A stretch of 64,000 nt of DNA from Alphaproteobacteria bacterium (GCA_028281325.1 JANQKC010000021.1:248001-312000); one strand, 5' to 3'. Shown: positions 1 to 9,164, counted from the stretch's first letter. The notes: a model not told the origin generated them from the letters alone. Numbers and translations are program-made.

Positions 1-135
1 CACCGCCCGATCGACCCCGCCTTCTTCAGCGACCGCCGCGACCTCTACAACCTCTATCCGTTGCTTGTGCATACGGCGCTGTTCGGCGGCGGCTACGCCC
101 GGTCGGCCGCGCAAACGATCCGGCGGTTTCTCTAG
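1..135 (+). CDS. Fructosamine kinase family protein, C-terminal fragment
   Basis: The window opens inside a reading frame that ends with TAG at 133-135; 44 residues remain. The segment contains LYNLYPLLVHTALFGGGYA, which closely resembles the conserved C-terminal helix region of bacterial fructosamine/ketosamine-3-kinases (an LYxLYxxLxHxxLFGGGY pattern). By family knowledge these APH-like enzymes phosphorylate sugar-amine adducts on glycated proteins as a repair reaction. The catalytic core lies outside the window, so activity cannot be judged. The convergent gene thpR ends 9 bp downstream. Confidence 0.72.
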   Translation, partial: HRPIDPAFFSDRRDLYNLYPLLVHTALFGGGYARSAAQTIRRFL

Positions 136-144
136 TCTGGACGA

Positions 145-693
145 TCAAGGGTTGGGTGGATCGAGCGGATAGTCGGCCTCGGCCCGGTAGATCGGTCCGG
201 CGGTTCCGCGAAAGCTGGAATAGAGCGTGAAACGATCGACCCGGATCGGACCGGACAGGAACGCCGCATGGTCGGCGACGAAGTCCCGTACCCGGCCGGC
301 CGGCGCGCGGCGCATTCGGGCCAGCGTGACGTGCGGGGCGAACTTGCGTTCCTCGACCGGCACGCCGGCGTCCCACAACGCCGTCTCGACCTTCGCCTGA
401 AGGCGGAGCAGCGGCTCGGAGCGTCGGACCCCGGCCCATAACGCGCGCGCGGCGGACGGCTTGCCGAAAAATCCCACCCCATCGAGTTCGATGTCGAAGC
501 CCGACGCGTGGAGTTTGGCCAGCGCCGTGTCGATATCCTGGGCGAGCCCGTTCTCGACCTCGCCGATGAAACGGAGGGTCAGGTGCATATTCTCCGCCGG
601 CACCCAGCGCGCATTCGGCACGCCGCCGCCCAACGCGGCAAGACGGTCGCAAACGGGTTCCGGTAGATCGAGGGCAACGAACAGACGAATCAC
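145..693 (-). CDS. thpR: RNA 2',3'-cyclic phosphodiesterase (LigT/ThpR family)
   Basis: The 182-residue product has the length and the paired HxT motifs of the 2H phosphoesterase family: HLT at residues 37-39 and HVT at 121-123. These histidines form the active site that opens 2',3'-cyclic phosphates on RNA ends; the family is cytoplasmic. The N-terminus MIRLFVALDLP is typical. The start is GTG at 693. The gene lies 35 bp downstream of the FIST gene on the same strand and may be the last gene of a tesA-FIST-thpR transcript. The physiological substrate is not known for most members. Confidence 0.9.
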   Translation of the reverse strand: MIRLFVALDLPEPVCDRLAALGGGVPNARWVPAENMHLTLRFIGEVENGLAQDIDTALAKLHASGFDIELDGVGFFGKPSAARALWAGVRRSEPLLRLQAKVETALWDAGVPVEERKFAPHVTLARMRRAPAGRVRDFVADHAAFLSGPIRVDRFTLYSSFRGTAGPIYRAEADYPLDPPNP

Positions 694-728
694 GGCGGAT
701 CACCCCGGCATCAGTCAGGAAACACCGA

Positions 729-1859
729 TTAGAGGAAGAGGGTCAGCACCCCGGTGTAGCCGTAGAGGCGGTTGTTGCTGATCTCGCCGTTGGCGAAGAA
801 TCCCACAAGGGGAAAATCGCCCAGTTCTTCGGAGAGCAGCTTGAGTTCCGCGTCATCCGGTCCGAATTGATTGGGCCCCCGCGCACAGCAGGAGAAATAC
901 AGCCCGCCCCGGATCGGCGACGCGCCGATGCGTTTCTTCAGGTCCACCAACATGCGCCGCATATCCTGGACCGCGGTGTCGTGATCGCGGCGGCAGAACA
1001 TGATGCGATCCCCCGGCGCCACCTGCTCGCCGATGGCGATCGCACCCGACTCCGGATCGATGCCGACGAGATTGCGCACCATGTAGTCGCCCGTGTCGGA
1101 CCCCGACACCGGAATCGCCGCGAAGATGTAACCGGCGACCCGCCGCAGATCCTGCGCCAGCACGTCGCCGATATCGTCCTTGAACACGTCGAGCGCCGGC
1201 TTGTCGTTCAACTCGAACAGGATATTCTCCTGCGCCTGCGTGACCTCATGAACCATCCCGATCGGCGAACAGCCCTGCGTCAGGCCCGCTTGCACCGGCA
1301 CCGCGTCGAGCGAGATCATCACGCCGGACAGGCCGCCGTCCTCGACCCCGTCGGCAAGCTGCGGGAAGCTGTCATTCGCCGCCGTCAGACCGCCGACCAG
1401 GAAACCGTTGGTCGCGTTGGAGAATTGCTCGATCAATTCGGGCAGCTTCTCGTTGCGGGGATCGCCATGCACCACGGTGAGCGGCGGCGCCGGACCGTCG
1501 ATCCAGGCGCGGTGTTCGGTCACCACCGAGTCGACGCTGTCCGACACGCCAGAGAAAACCCGAAAGGCGTCTTCCGCGATCGGCGCCAGCATGACCGCCA
1601 TGGCGGGCTCGTTGAAATATTCCTTGCCGGTGCCGCAGACGCCGAAGCCGGCGGTCCCGACCCAATGCGGCACGCCGGTGGTTTGCCGCAGAAAAACCGA
1701 TATATCCTTGAGGTCCGCCGCATAGTCGTCGGTGACATAGACGAACCCGAGGCGATGCTGCGCGGTCACCGGATCCAATTCGAGGATGATTTTTCCGGCG
1801 GCGTCACGCCAATGGTCGCCGGTCGCGTGCGCGGCCAGGAAAGGGACAGCGGTGTTCAT
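729..1859 (-). CDS. FIST domain-containing protein
   Basis: This 376-residue soluble protein matches the FIST (F-box and intracellular signal transduction) architecture. An N-terminal FIST_N-like half includes a GTAGFGVCGTGKEYF segment (about residues 61-75). A C-terminal half ends with the pattern GGLYFSCCARG...LVGFFANGEIS, typical of FIST_C. FIST proteins are proposed small-ligand sensors, but no ligand can be assigned from sequence. No signal peptide or membrane segment is seen. The ATG at 1859 is preceded by GGAGAA, and the gene begins only 2 bp after the tesA stop, so translational coupling to tesA is likely. Confidence 0.8.
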   Translation of the reverse strand: MNTAVPFLAAHATGDHWRDAAGKIILELDPVTAQHRLGFVYVTDDYAADLKDISVFLRQTTGVPHWVGTAGFGVCGTGKEYFNEPAMAVMLAPIAEDAFRVFSGVSDSVDSVVTEHRAWIDGPAPPLTVVHGDPRNEKLPELIEQFSNATNGFLVGGLTAANDSFPQLADGVEDGGLSGVMISLDAVPVQAGLTQGCSPIGMVHEVTQAQENILFELNDKPALDVFKDDIGDVLAQDLRRVAGYIFAAIPVSGSDTGDYMVRNLVGIDPESGAIAIGEQVAPGDRIMFCRRDHDTAVQDMRRMLVDLKKRIGASPIRGGLYFSCCARGPNQFGPDDAELKLLSEELGDFPLVGFFANGEISNNRLYGYTGVLTLFL

Positions 1860-1861
1860 TA

Positions 1862-2467
1862 TTATTCTCCTAGCGCCCGCATCACGTAGGGCAAAATACG
1901 CTCGACGATGACCTTAATGCCTTTTTCGTTCGGGTGTATGCCGTCCGCCAGATTGAGGTCGGGACGCGCGGCGACACCGTCGAGAAAGAATGGGTATAAC
2001 GGCACCTTATGCTGCTCGGCCAATTGGGGAAAGATTTGGTTGAAGGCGTCGGTATACTCCCGGCCGAGATTCGGCGGCGCGAGCATGCCGGCCAGCAACA
2101 CGCGCGTCCCGCCCTGCTTGGCCCGGGACAGGATCGCGTCCATGTTGCGGCGCGTCGCCGCCGGGTCCAAGCCGCGCAAACCGTCATTCGCACCCAGCTC
2201 GACGATGACCAGGTCGGGGTTTTCGGACATCAGCCAATCAAGTCGGCCGAGCCCGCCGGCGCTGGTATCGCCGGAAACGCCGGCGTTTATCACGCGCGCC
2301 GTCACGCCTTGCGCCCGCAGACCCGCTTCGAGCCGCGCGGTGAATCCATCCTGGGCCGCGAGGCCGTACCCGGCGATCAGGCTGTCGCCGAGCGCCAGGA
2401 TCGTCTTCTCCTTGGCTAGGGTTAAGCTCGAGGCCAGGAAAACGACCGCAAAGGCCGCAACGCCCAT
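1862..2467 (-). CDS. tesA: Arylesterase / acyl-CoA thioesterase I-like SGNH hydrolase
   Basis: The protein carries the SGNH/GDSL block signature: GDSL with nucleophile Ser29, GAND at about 92-95, and DGIHP with Asp175 and His178 (numbering from ATG 2467; 201 residues). A hydrophobic N-terminus ending SSLTLA indicates a signal peptide, so action in the periplasm on lysophospholipids or esters is likely, as for E. coli TesA. An upstream GTG at 2590 would add 41 residues and overlap the divergent ABC gene, so the shorter start is preferred; a start in between is possible because the ATG form lacks a basic n-region. Divergence from a ybbA-ybbP-like pair matches the E. coli arrangement. Confidence 0.88.
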   Translation of the reverse strand: MGVAAFAVVFLASSLTLAKEKTILALGDSLIAGYGLAAQDGFTARLEAGLRAQGVTARVINAGVSGDTSAGGLGRLDWLMSENPDLVIVELGANDGLRGLDPAATRRNMDAILSRAKQGGTRVLLAGMLAPPNLGREYTDAFNQIFPQLAEQHKVPLYPFFLDGVAARPDLNLADGIHPNEKGIKVIVERILPYVMRALGE

Positions 2468-2582
2468 GGCGACGCCGAAAGCCCGCAATCCATTGAAAAG
2501 CGCCGCCGACGCGCCATATCCAGCGGATGCCGGCGCGGCGCCCTTATCCCGCGCCGCCCACCGATGAGGTAACGAAAAAACC

Positions 2583-3314
2583 GTGTCCACGATGCCGTCT
2601 CAATCCTCAACGTCCATGCTTCGCCTTGAAGGCGTGGAACTAACACTTGGGAGCGCTGCCGGTCAGGTCAATATCCTGCGCGGTATCGACCTCTCCGTAT
2701 CCGCCGGCGAAAGGGTCAGTATCGTCGGGCCTTCGGGCTCCGGCAAGACGTCCCTGATCATGGTGATCGCCGGCCTGGAACGCGCGACCACCGGGTTGGT
2801 CTGCGTCGCCGACCAGGACCTCGGCGCGCTCGACGAGGACGGCCTGGCGCTGTTCCGGCGCGACACGATGGGCATCGTATTCCAGGCCTTCCACCTCGTC
2901 CCGACCATGACGGCCGTCGAGAATGTCGCCGTGCCGATGGAGTTCGCCGGACATAGCGACGCCTTCGAACGCGCCGAGGCGGAGCTGGCCGCGGTCGGTC
3001 TGGACCATCGCCTGCAGCATTATCCTGGGCAATTGTCCGGCGGCGAACAGCAACGCGTCGCCCTGGCGCGCGCGGTCGCGATGGAGCCGAAACTGCTGCT
3101 GGCGGACGAGCCGACCGGCAATCTGGACAGCGACACGGGTCAACAGATCATCGACCTGCTGTTCGATCTCGCGGACAAGCGCAACGCGACGCTGATGCTG
3201 ATCACCCATGACGCGACCCTGGCCGCGCGCTGCGACCGGAACATCAAACTGGCGGACGGCCAGATCGTCGACGTGACGCCGCCGGCCGCCGCCGCGCAGC
3301 CGCTGTCGGCATGA
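2583..3314 (+). CDS. ABC transporter ATP-binding protein (YbbA/LolD-like)
   Basis: The 243-residue ATPase has Walker [10 protein letters not shown] (49-57), Q-loop Gln101, signature LSGGEQQR (151-158), Walker B LLLADEP (171-177) and an H-loop in LITHDA. The LolD/MacB-like subfamily energises a large-loop FtsX-type permease, which is encoded immediately downstream with a 4-bp ATGA overlap. The GTG at 2583 gives the longest form; ATG codons at 2592 and 2616 are alternatives that also avoid overlap with the longer tesA form. Pairing with tesA mirrors E. coli ybbA-ybbP, whose exported substrate is not established. Confidence 0.92.
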   Translation: MSTMPSQSSTSMLRLEGVELTLGSAAGQVNILRGIDLSVSAGERVSIVGPSGSGKTSLIMVIAGLERATTGLVCVADQDLGALDEDGLALFRRDTMGIVFQAFHLVPTMTAVENVAVPMEFAGHSDAFERAEAELAAVGLDHRLQHYPGQLSGGEQQRVALARAVAMEPKLLLADEPTGNLDSDTGQQIIDLLFDLADKRNATLMLITHDATLAARCDRNIKLADGQIVDVTPPAAAAQPLSA

Positions 3315-5839
3315 GCAACCTGCCCCTCGCCTGGCGTTTGGCGCGGCGCGAACTGCGCGGCGGGTTGGCGGGCTTCCGCGTCTTCCTCGCCTGCCTGATC
3401 CTCGGCGTGGCCGCGATCGCCGGCATCGGCTCGGTCTCCGAGAGCGTCGTGTCCGGCATCCGCGCCGACGCCCGCACCCTGTTGGGCGGCGACGTCGACC
3501 TGCGGCTGACGCATCGCGCGGCGACGCCCGAACAACTTGCCTGGCTCGACGCGAATACGGCGCGGCGATCGAATATCGCCGAGATGCGCGCCATGGCGAA
3601 GACGCCCGACGGCAACGCGCGCAACCTGGTCGAGTTGAAAGCCGTCGACGATGCGTATCCGCTGTTCGGCGGTTTCCGGCTCGCCGACGGCACACCGCTG
3701 GCCGACGCCCTCGCCCAACGCGAGGGACAGTGGGGCGCGGTCGTGGAGGAACGCCTGCTCGACAAGCTCGGCGTCGGTCTCGGCGATACGCTGCGCGTCG
3801 GCGACGCCGACTTCCGGCTGACCGGCATCATCGCGGAGGAAGCGGACCGCGCGACGCGCGCGTTCAACCTGGGGCCGCGGCTGCTGGTCGGGTTTCCCGC
3901 CTTGACCGCCACCAACCTGCTGCAGCCCGGCAGCCTGATCCGCTATCACTATCGCATCGAGGTGCCGCAAGGGTCCGGCCACAGGGCGTGGATCGCGCGG
4001 CTCAACGAACAATTCCCCGATGCCGGCTGGCGCACCCGTTCGATCGACAACGCCGCCCCGAATATCCAACGCTTCGTCGACCGCGTGACGCTGTTCCTCA
4101 GCCTCGTCGGGCTGACGGCGCTGCTGGTCGGCGGCGTCGGCGTCGGCAATGCGGTGAAAAGCTACCTCGATTCGCGGCTGGCCACGATCGCGACGCTGAA
4201 ATGCCTGGGCGGACCGGGCCCGCTGGTCTTCCAACTCTATCTGCTGCAGGTCCTCGGCCTCGCCTTGTTGGCCATCGCGGTCGGGGTGGCGATCGGCGCG
4301 GCGCTGCCGTTGATCGGTGCGCCGCTCTTGTCGCAAAGCCTGCCGATCGAGGCACAGGCCGGGTTCTACCCGATGCCGCTGGCGCTGGCGGCCGTGTTCG
4401 GCTTGCTGGTGACCGTCGCCTTTTCGCTGTGGCCGCTGGGCCAGGCGCGCGAAGTCCCCGCCGCCAGCCTGTTCCGCGCCGTCGTAGCGCCGCCGGACCG
4501 GCGGCCGCGTTTGCTGTACATGGCGTCGCTCGTGCTGGTGGTGCTGGCGCTGGCCGGCCTGACCGTCGCGACCGCCTACCGGCCGGGCATCGCCGCCGTC
4601 TTCGTGGTCGGCGCGATCGTCACCTTCGCGATCTTCCATGGCGCCGCGCGGGCGATCATCGCATTGATCGACCGGCTGCCGCGGCCGCGCAATCCCGTGC
4701 TGCGGCTCGCCCTCGCCAACCTGTCGCGGCCGGGCACCCCGGCGGCCAGCGTGGTGCTGTCGCTCGGCCTCGGCCTGACGGTGCTCAGCGCGGTCGCGTT
4801 GATCGAGGGCAACCTCGCCGGCCAGATCGACAACAACATCCCCGAGGAAGCGCCCGGCTTTTATTTCATCGACATCCAAAGCAACCAGGTCGCCGAGTTC
4901 GAGGAACTGGTGAAGAGCTTTCCCGCCGTGGAATCGACGGAAAGCGTCCCGATGCTGCGCGGTCGGTTGATGCGCCTGAACGGCACCCCGGTGGAGCAGA
5001 TCACCCCGCCGCCCGACTTCGCCTGGATCCTGCGCGGCGACCGGGGCCTGACCTGGGCGCGCACGCCGCCGAAACTCGGCAGCCGCATCACCGCCGGGGA
5101 GTGGTGGCCGGCCGATTACACCGGCGAGCCGCTCGTCTCCTTCGACGCGCGCGCCGCCGAAGGCTTCGGCCTGACGGTCGGCGATACCTTGACCGTGAAT
5201 GTCCTGGGCCGCGCGGTCACCGCGAGAATCGCCAACCTGCGCGAAATCGACTGGACCACCCTGTCGATCAACTTCGTCATGATCTTCTCGCCGGGCCTGC
5301 TGGAGGCCGCGCCGCAATCCTACATCTCGACGGCGAAGGCCGACGACGCGACCGAACTGGCCCTGGAGCGCGCGATCACCGACCGGTTTCCGAACGTGTC
5401 GGCGATCCGGGTCAAGGAAGTGCTGGAAGGCATCAGCGATATCCTCGACCGGCTCAGCACGGCGGTCCGCGGGATCACCGGCCTGGCCGTCCTGGCCGGC
5501 GGGCTGGTCCTGGCCGGCGCGATCGCCGCGACCCGGCGGCGGCGCATCTACGATTCCGTGCTGCTGAAGGTGCTGGGCGCGACCCGGCGCGAAGTGCTGG
5601 CGACCTATCTCATCGAGTTCGGACTGCTCGGCCTCGTCACGGCCGCCGTGGCCTCCATCATCGGGACCGCCGCCGCCTGGGCGGTGATCGTCCATGTGAT
5701 GCGGGCGGAGTGGACCTTCATTCCGGGCGCGGTGATCGGCACCACGGCGGCGTGCATCGCAATCACCGTCGTCGCCGGCTTCATCGGCACCTGGCGGGCG
5801 CTCGGGCACAAGGCCGCGCCGGTCCTGCGTAACGAATAA
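3311..5839 (+). CDS. ABC transporter permease, FtsX/YbbP-like
   Basis: The 842-residue inner-membrane protein has an N-terminal membrane helix (about 21-42), a periplasmic MacB-like domain, a central group of helices (about 255-450), a second periplasmic domain (about 500-705) and three C-terminal helices. The duplicated large-loop plan fits YbbP rather than a simple FtsX. It overlaps the ATPase gene by 4 bp, so the two are translated together and very likely form one exporter. YbbAP-type exporters are thought to handle lipophilic cargo, consistent with the adjacent TesA, but the substrate is unproven. Confidence 0.9.
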   Translation: MSNLPLAWRLARRELRGGLAGFRVFLACLILGVAAIAGIGSVSESVVSGIRADARTLLGGDVDLRLTHRAATPEQLAWLDANTARRSNIAEMRAMAKTPDGNARNLVELKAVDDAYPLFGGFRLADGTPLADALAQREGQWGAVVEERLLDKLGVGLGDTLRVGDADFRLTGIIAEEADRATRAFNLGPRLLVGFPALTATNLLQPGSLIRYHYRIEVPQGSGHRAWIARLNEQFPDAGWRTRSIDNAAPNIQRFVDRVTLFLSLVGLTALLVGGVGVGNAVKSYLDSRLATIATLKCLGGPGPLVFQLYLLQVLGLALLAIAVGVAIGAALPLIGAPLLSQSLPIEAQAGFYPMPLALAAVFGLLVTVAFSLWPLGQAREVPAASLFRAVVAPPDRRPRLLYMASLVLVVLALAGLTVATAYRPGIAAVFVVGAIVTFAIFHGAARAIIALIDRLPRPRNPVLRLALANLSRPGTPAASVVLSLGLGLTVLSAVALIEGNLAGQIDNNIPEEAPGFYFIDIQSNQVAEFEELVKSFPAVESTESVPMLRGRLMRLNGTPVEQITPPPDFAWILRGDRGLTWARTPPKLGSRITAGEWWPADYTGEPLVSFDARAAEGFGLTVGDTLTVNVLGRAVTARIANLREIDWTTLSINFVMIFSPGLLEAAPQSYISTAKADDATELALERAITDRFPNVSAIRVKEVLEGISDILDRLSTAVRGITGLAVLAGGLVLAGAIAATRRRRIYDSVLLKVLGATRREVLATYLIEFGLLGLVTAAVASIIGTAAAWAVIVHVMRAEWTFIPGAVIGTTAACIAITVVAGFIGTWRALGHKAAPVLRNE

Positions 5840-5938
5840 GGCGATCACATTTTCGTGGGCGGCTTCATCCCCGCCGGTATTCGAGCAACATTAGGGCGGC
5901 TGAGTTACGACACCCTGTATCGACATAGCGCGTGGAGC

Positions 5939-6565
5939 ATGCAGATGAGAAACCGACTATTCGCCATCCTTCCCGTCCTCGCCCTGGCGGCATTTCTGAT
6001 CACCGCGCCCGATCGGGCCGTGGCGAAGCCGGCGAAATACGAAATCGACCCGGCGCATGTCACCATCGCCATGAAGGTCCATCACATCGGCTATTACGAC
6101 ATGATCGGCCTGTTTACCGAGGCCGGCGGCAGCTTCATGTTCGACGAGGAGAACCCCACGGTTTCGGACATCCAGGTGGTGGTCAAAACCGAAAGCTTCT
6201 TCAGCGGCCACGATAAACGCGACGAGCACGTGCGCAGCGCCGACTTCCTCAACGCCAAGGAGTTCCCCGAAATGGTCTTCGTCGGCAAGCGCGCCGAGCA
6301 AACCGGCGAGCGCACCGGGAAGATTCACGGCGAGTTGACGCTGCGGGGCGTCACCAAGCCGTTGACGCTGGACATCGTCTGGAACAAGAGCGCCGAATAT
6401 CCTTTCGGCGGCACCCTGCTCGGCGGAAAACCGTATGTGGCTGGGTTCAACGCCTCGGGCAAGCTCAAGCGCAGCGATTTCGGCATGACCTACGCGGTGG
6501 ATAACGGCTTGGTCGGCGACGACGTGGAGTTGATCCTGGGATTCGAGGCGATTCGCCAGGATTGA
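5939..6565 (+). CDS. YceI family periplasmic lipid-binding-like protein
   Basis: The 208-residue protein starts at ATG 5939 with MQMRNRLF followed by a hydrophobic stretch and a cleavage-like site near VAKPAK, indicating a Sec signal peptide. The mature part begins with YEIDPAHV and contains the YceI pattern of a beta-barrel domain (GxFTEAGGSF near 50-60, FFSGHDKRDEHVRSADFL, GELTLRGVTKPLTLDI). YceI proteins bind polyisoprenoid or amphiphilic molecules in the periplasm. A longer in-frame form from 5855 would place about 28 residues before the signal peptide, so the ATG at 5939 is preferred. Confidence 0.9.
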   Translation: MQMRNRLFAILPVLALAAFLITAPDRAVAKPAKYEIDPAHVTIAMKVHHIGYYDMIGLFTEAGGSFMFDEENPTVSDIQVVVKTESFFSGHDKRDEHVRSADFLNAKEFPEMVFVGKRAEQTGERTGKIHGELTLRGVTKPLTLDIVWNKSAEYPFGGTLLGGKPYVAGFNASGKLKRSDFGMTYAVDNGLVGDDVELILGFEAIRQD

Positions 6566-6631
6566 TGACGGTTTGATTAAAATTTGAGCGGATTTCAGGT
6601 GTTTAGGGCCTGAAAACCCTTCGCTACGTAT

Positions 6632-6647
6632 TGATAATCATTATAAT
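6632..6647 (+). promoter_or_regulatory. Fur-like box overlapping a consensus -10 element
   Basis: TGATAATCATTATAA at 6632-6646 matches the 7-1-7 Fur consensus TGATAAT-N-ATTATCA at 14 of 15 positions. It overlaps a perfect TATAAT at 6642-6647, about 50 bp before the Bax-inhibitor-1 gene. No strong -35 hexamer is visible. Binding by a Fur/Mur-family repressor is inference. Confidence 0.45.
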
Positions 6648-6698
6648 CTCCCCAATATAATCCACCGACAGTTCACTGAATGGGTATGGAGGAGCAGG

Positions 6699-7439
6699 AT
6701 GGCTCTCGAACCACAATATTCAGCCCAAGGGCGTACTATTGATCGCGCAGGCGCCGATATCGACGCCGGGCTGCGCTCGTACATGCTCCGCGTGTACAAC
6801 TACATGGCCCTTGGCGTTGCGTTCACCGGCGTCGTGGTCCTCTTTATGGCGAATTCGCCGCAGCTTCTCATGACCTTGGCCGTCGGCCCCATGAAATGGG
6901 TGTTGTTCGCCGCCGTCATCGGCATGGGATGGTTCTCGCCGAAAATCTTGACGATGCGCAGCACCGTCGCCGCACAGGGCTATTTCTGGGCCTATTGCGC
7001 GCTTTGGGGTGTGATGATCGCGCCCATGGTGCTGTTCATGCTGCAAACGCCGCACGGCGTCGCCGACGTGTCGCGGGCCTTCTTCATCACGGCGGGTATG
7101 TTCGCGGGCGCAAGCTTCGTCGGCTACACGACCAAGAAGGATCTGTCCGCATTCGGGACCTTCTTCCTGCTGGCGACGATCGGCCTGATCATCGCGATGC
7201 TGGTCAACGCCTTCCTGATCGAGAGCACGATGCTGAGCTTCGGCATCTCGGCGCTGGTCGTCCTCGTCTTCGCGGGAATCACCGCCTACGAGACGCAGAT
7301 GGTCAAGAACATGTACCGGGAAGCTCCGGCCGACATGATCACCAAGATGGCGGTCTTCGGCGCGCTCGGCCTCTACGGCAGCTTCGTCGTGATGTTCATC
7401 CACATCCTGAACTTGATCGGCATCATGCGCAGCGAATAA
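6699..7439 (+). CDS. Bax inhibitor-1/YccA family membrane protein
   Basis: The 246-residue protein has a hydrophilic N-terminus (residues 1-30) and about seven hydrophobic membrane segments. It ends in the BI-1 pattern with TAYETQMVKNMY followed by GALGLYGSFVVMFIHIL. Bacterial BI-1 homologues are inner-membrane proteins; YetJ is a pH-sensitive calcium leak channel and YccA interacts with FtsH. The ATG at 6699 follows GGAGGAG-like spacing (ATGGAGGAGCAGG). A Fur-like box and a perfect -10 lie upstream and a strong terminator downstream, so the gene is probably monocistronic. Confidence 0.93.
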   Translation: MALEPQYSAQGRTIDRAGADIDAGLRSYMLRVYNYMALGVAFTGVVVLFMANSPQLLMTLAVGPMKWVLFAAVIGMGWFSPKILTMRSTVAAQGYFWAYCALWGVMIAPMVLFMLQTPHGVADVSRAFFITAGMFAGASFVGYTTKKDLSAFGTFFLLATIGLIIAMLVNAFLIESTMLSFGISALVVLVFAGITAYETQMVKNMYREAPADMITKMAVFGALGLYGSFVVMFIHILNLIGIMRSE

Positions 7440-7463
7440 CCGCGCCCGCCGTTCACGAACACG

Positions 7464-7490
7464 CCGCCCGGGTTCTGCCCGGGCGGTTTT
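7464..7490 (+). terminator. Rho-independent terminator after the BI-1 gene
   Basis: Arms CCGCCCGGG (7464-7472) and CCCGGGCGG (7478-7486) form a perfect 9-bp stem with a 5-nt loop, followed by TTTT. It begins 25 bp after the BI-1 stop. The convergent SDR gene ends 9 bp further on, so the stem may also serve that gene. Confidence 0.85.
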
Positions 7491-7498
7491 CGTATGGG

Positions 7499-8266
7499 CT
7501 AGATGCAGCGCCCGCCGTCGACCTCCAGGCAAACGCCGGTCAGCAGGTCGGCCTCGTCCGACGCGAGGTAAAGCGCCGCGTTGGCAATGTCGCGCGGCAG
7601 GCTGTAGCGGCCGAGCGGTATGTTGGCCTCGAACCGCTTGCGGTTCTCCGGCGTGTCGGGCATGCCCATGAAGGTCTCGGTCAGGCCGCTTTCGCCGATG
7701 CCGGGATTGATGGCGCAGACCCGGATCGCGTCGGGCGCCAATTCGACCGCCATCGACTTGGTCAGGATCACCGCCGCGCCCTTGCTGCCGTTGTACCAGG
7801 TCAGGCCGGGCCGCGGCCGCACCCCCGCCGTCGACGCGATGTTGATGAACACGCCGCCGCCGCGCTGCTTGAACACCGGCACCGCATGCAACGCCGACAG
7901 GTAGATCGACTTCACGTTGACCGCGAAGATCTTGTCGAAAGTCGCCTCGTCGACCTCGGTCATCGGCCGGTTGCGGTGCGACACGCCGGCATTGTTGACG
8001 ACGATATCGAGATCGCCGAACCGGTCGAGCGCCGCCTGCACCAACGCGCCGACCTCGGCATTCTGCGACACGTCCGCGCCGTGAAAGACGGCCCGATCCG
8101 GATCGCCCGTCGCCGTTGCGATCGCATCGACCGTCGCCGCGCCGCCGTCCGCGTTGATGTCGTTCACCACCACCTGCGCACCTTCCGCGGCGAACCGCTC
8201 GGCGATGCCCGCGCCGAAGCCAGAGCCCGCGCCGGTCACGATGGCCACCTTGTCCTTCAACCGCAT
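7499..8266 (-). CDS. SDR family NAD(P)-dependent oxidoreductase
   Basis: This 255-residue classical short-chain dehydrogenase has the TGAGSGFG cofactor motif (11-18), NNAG (91-94), catalytic Ser145 and the Tyr158-xxx-Lys162 pair, all intact. The C-terminal VDGGRCI end is typical of glucose-dehydrogenase/3-oxoacyl-reductase-like members. The substrate cannot be deduced. The ATG at 8266 is divergent from the SAM hydrolase gene, with 71 bp between the preferred starts. It contrasts with the second SDR in this window (59373-60113), which lacks the canonical tyrosine. Confidence 0.92.
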   Translation of the reverse strand: MRLKDKVAIVTGAGSGFGAGIAERFAAEGAQVVVNDINADGGAATVDAIATATGDPDRAVFHGADVSQNAEVGALVQAALDRFGDLDIVVNNAGVSHRNRPMTEVDEATFDKIFAVNVKSIYLSALHAVPVFKQRGGGVFINIASTAGVRPRPGLTWYNGSKGAAVILTKSMAVELAPDAIRVCAINPGIGESGLTETFMGMPDTPENRKRFEANIPLGRYSLPRDIANAALYLASDEADLLTGVCLEVDGGRCI

Positions 8267-8337
8267 TGCACCCGCTGCCTCCTGTCGATTTACCGCACAG
8301 CTTGCCCCGAACGCGCCGGGTCCGCCATAGTATCCGC

Positions 8338-9069
8338 GTGATTTTCCTGTTCACCGATTTTACCCGCGACGGTCCCTATGTGGGCCAGATGCAGGCGGTG
8401 CTCGCCGCCCGCGCGCCCGGCGTGCCGGTCGTCGACCTGATGCAGGACGCCCCCGCCTTCGCGCCGAAGCCCGCCGCCTACCTGCTGGCGGCCCTGGCCA
8501 CGGACTTTCCCGAGGATGCGGTCTGTATCGGCGTCGTCGACCCCGGCGTCGGCACCGCCCGCCCGCCGGTGGTGGTCGAGGCCGATGGCCGGCGTTTCGT
8601 CGGGCCGGGCAACGGCTTGTTCGAACTCATCGCCCGACGCGCCACGACGGCGGCCACGCGGCACATCGACTGGCGGCCGGAGGTTCTGTCCGATTCCTTC
8701 CACGGTCGCGACCTCTTCGCGCCGGTCGCCGCGATGCTCGCGGCCGGCACCGCGCCCGGCGGCCTGCTCGCGCCCGACCCGGCACCGGACATCCCCGGCG
8801 CGGATTGGCCGGACGACCTGTCCGAAATCGTCTATGTCGACGGGTTCGGCAACCTGATGACCGGCCTGCGCGCCGGGACCGTGCCCGCGTCCGCGTCGCT
8901 GCGGGCCGGCGGCGCGATCGTCGCACCGGCGCGCGTCTTCGGCGACGCGCCCGCGGATGCGCCGTTCTGGTATGCGAATTCCTGCGGCCTGGTCGAGATC
9001 GCGGTGCCGTCCGGCAATGCGGCGGCGGCGCTTGGCCTCGCGACCGGCGATACGGTTGAAATCGCATAG
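8338..9069 (+). CDS. SAM hydrolase / SAM hydroxide adenosyltransferase (DUF62)
   Basis: The 243-residue product matches the DUF62 fluorinase/chlorinase-like fold: FTDFTRDGPYVGQM at 5-18 with Asp7, VVDPGVGT at 66-73, FVGPGNGLF, FHGRDLFAPVAA and a C-terminal YVDGFGNLM followed by WYANSCGLVEIAV. Family members without halogenase features use water to split S-adenosylmethionine into adenosine and methionine. GTG at 8338 is preferred because MIFLFTDFTRD is the conserved N-terminus; an ATG at 8266 would overlap the divergent SDR start. The biological role of this reaction is unsettled. Confidence 0.88.
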   Translation: MIFLFTDFTRDGPYVGQMQAVLAARAPGVPVVDLMQDAPAFAPKPAAYLLAALATDFPEDAVCIGVVDPGVGTARPPVVVEADGRRFVGPGNGLFELIARRATTAATRHIDWRPEVLSDSFHGRDLFAPVAAMLAAGTAPGGLLAPDPAPDIPGADWPDDLSEIVYVDGFGNLMTGLRAGTVPASASLRAGGAIVAPARVFGDAPADAPFWYANSCGLVEIAVPSGNAAAALGLATGDTVEIA

Positions 9070-9164
9070 GGGTTTCCCCTGATAGCGAGATGCGGCCGCA
9101 ATCGCCACATTGATAAAACTCCCAAGAGTCGGCCCGAAACCGTCAAACGGAATTGAAGGCTACA

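Noticed and set aside
1862-2590. Longer tesA starting at GTG 2590
   Set aside because: It would overlap the divergent ABC gene and place about 40 non-conserved residues before the signal peptide.
3140-5848. A 902-residue open frame on the minus strand opposite the YbbP permease gene (similar long antisense frames occur at 22346-24541 and 33119-36058)
   Set aside because: The compositions are Arg/Gly/Asp-rich with no domain. They mirror real genes in high-GC DNA. The exception is the 3' end of the last one, which contains the real DUF1674 gene.
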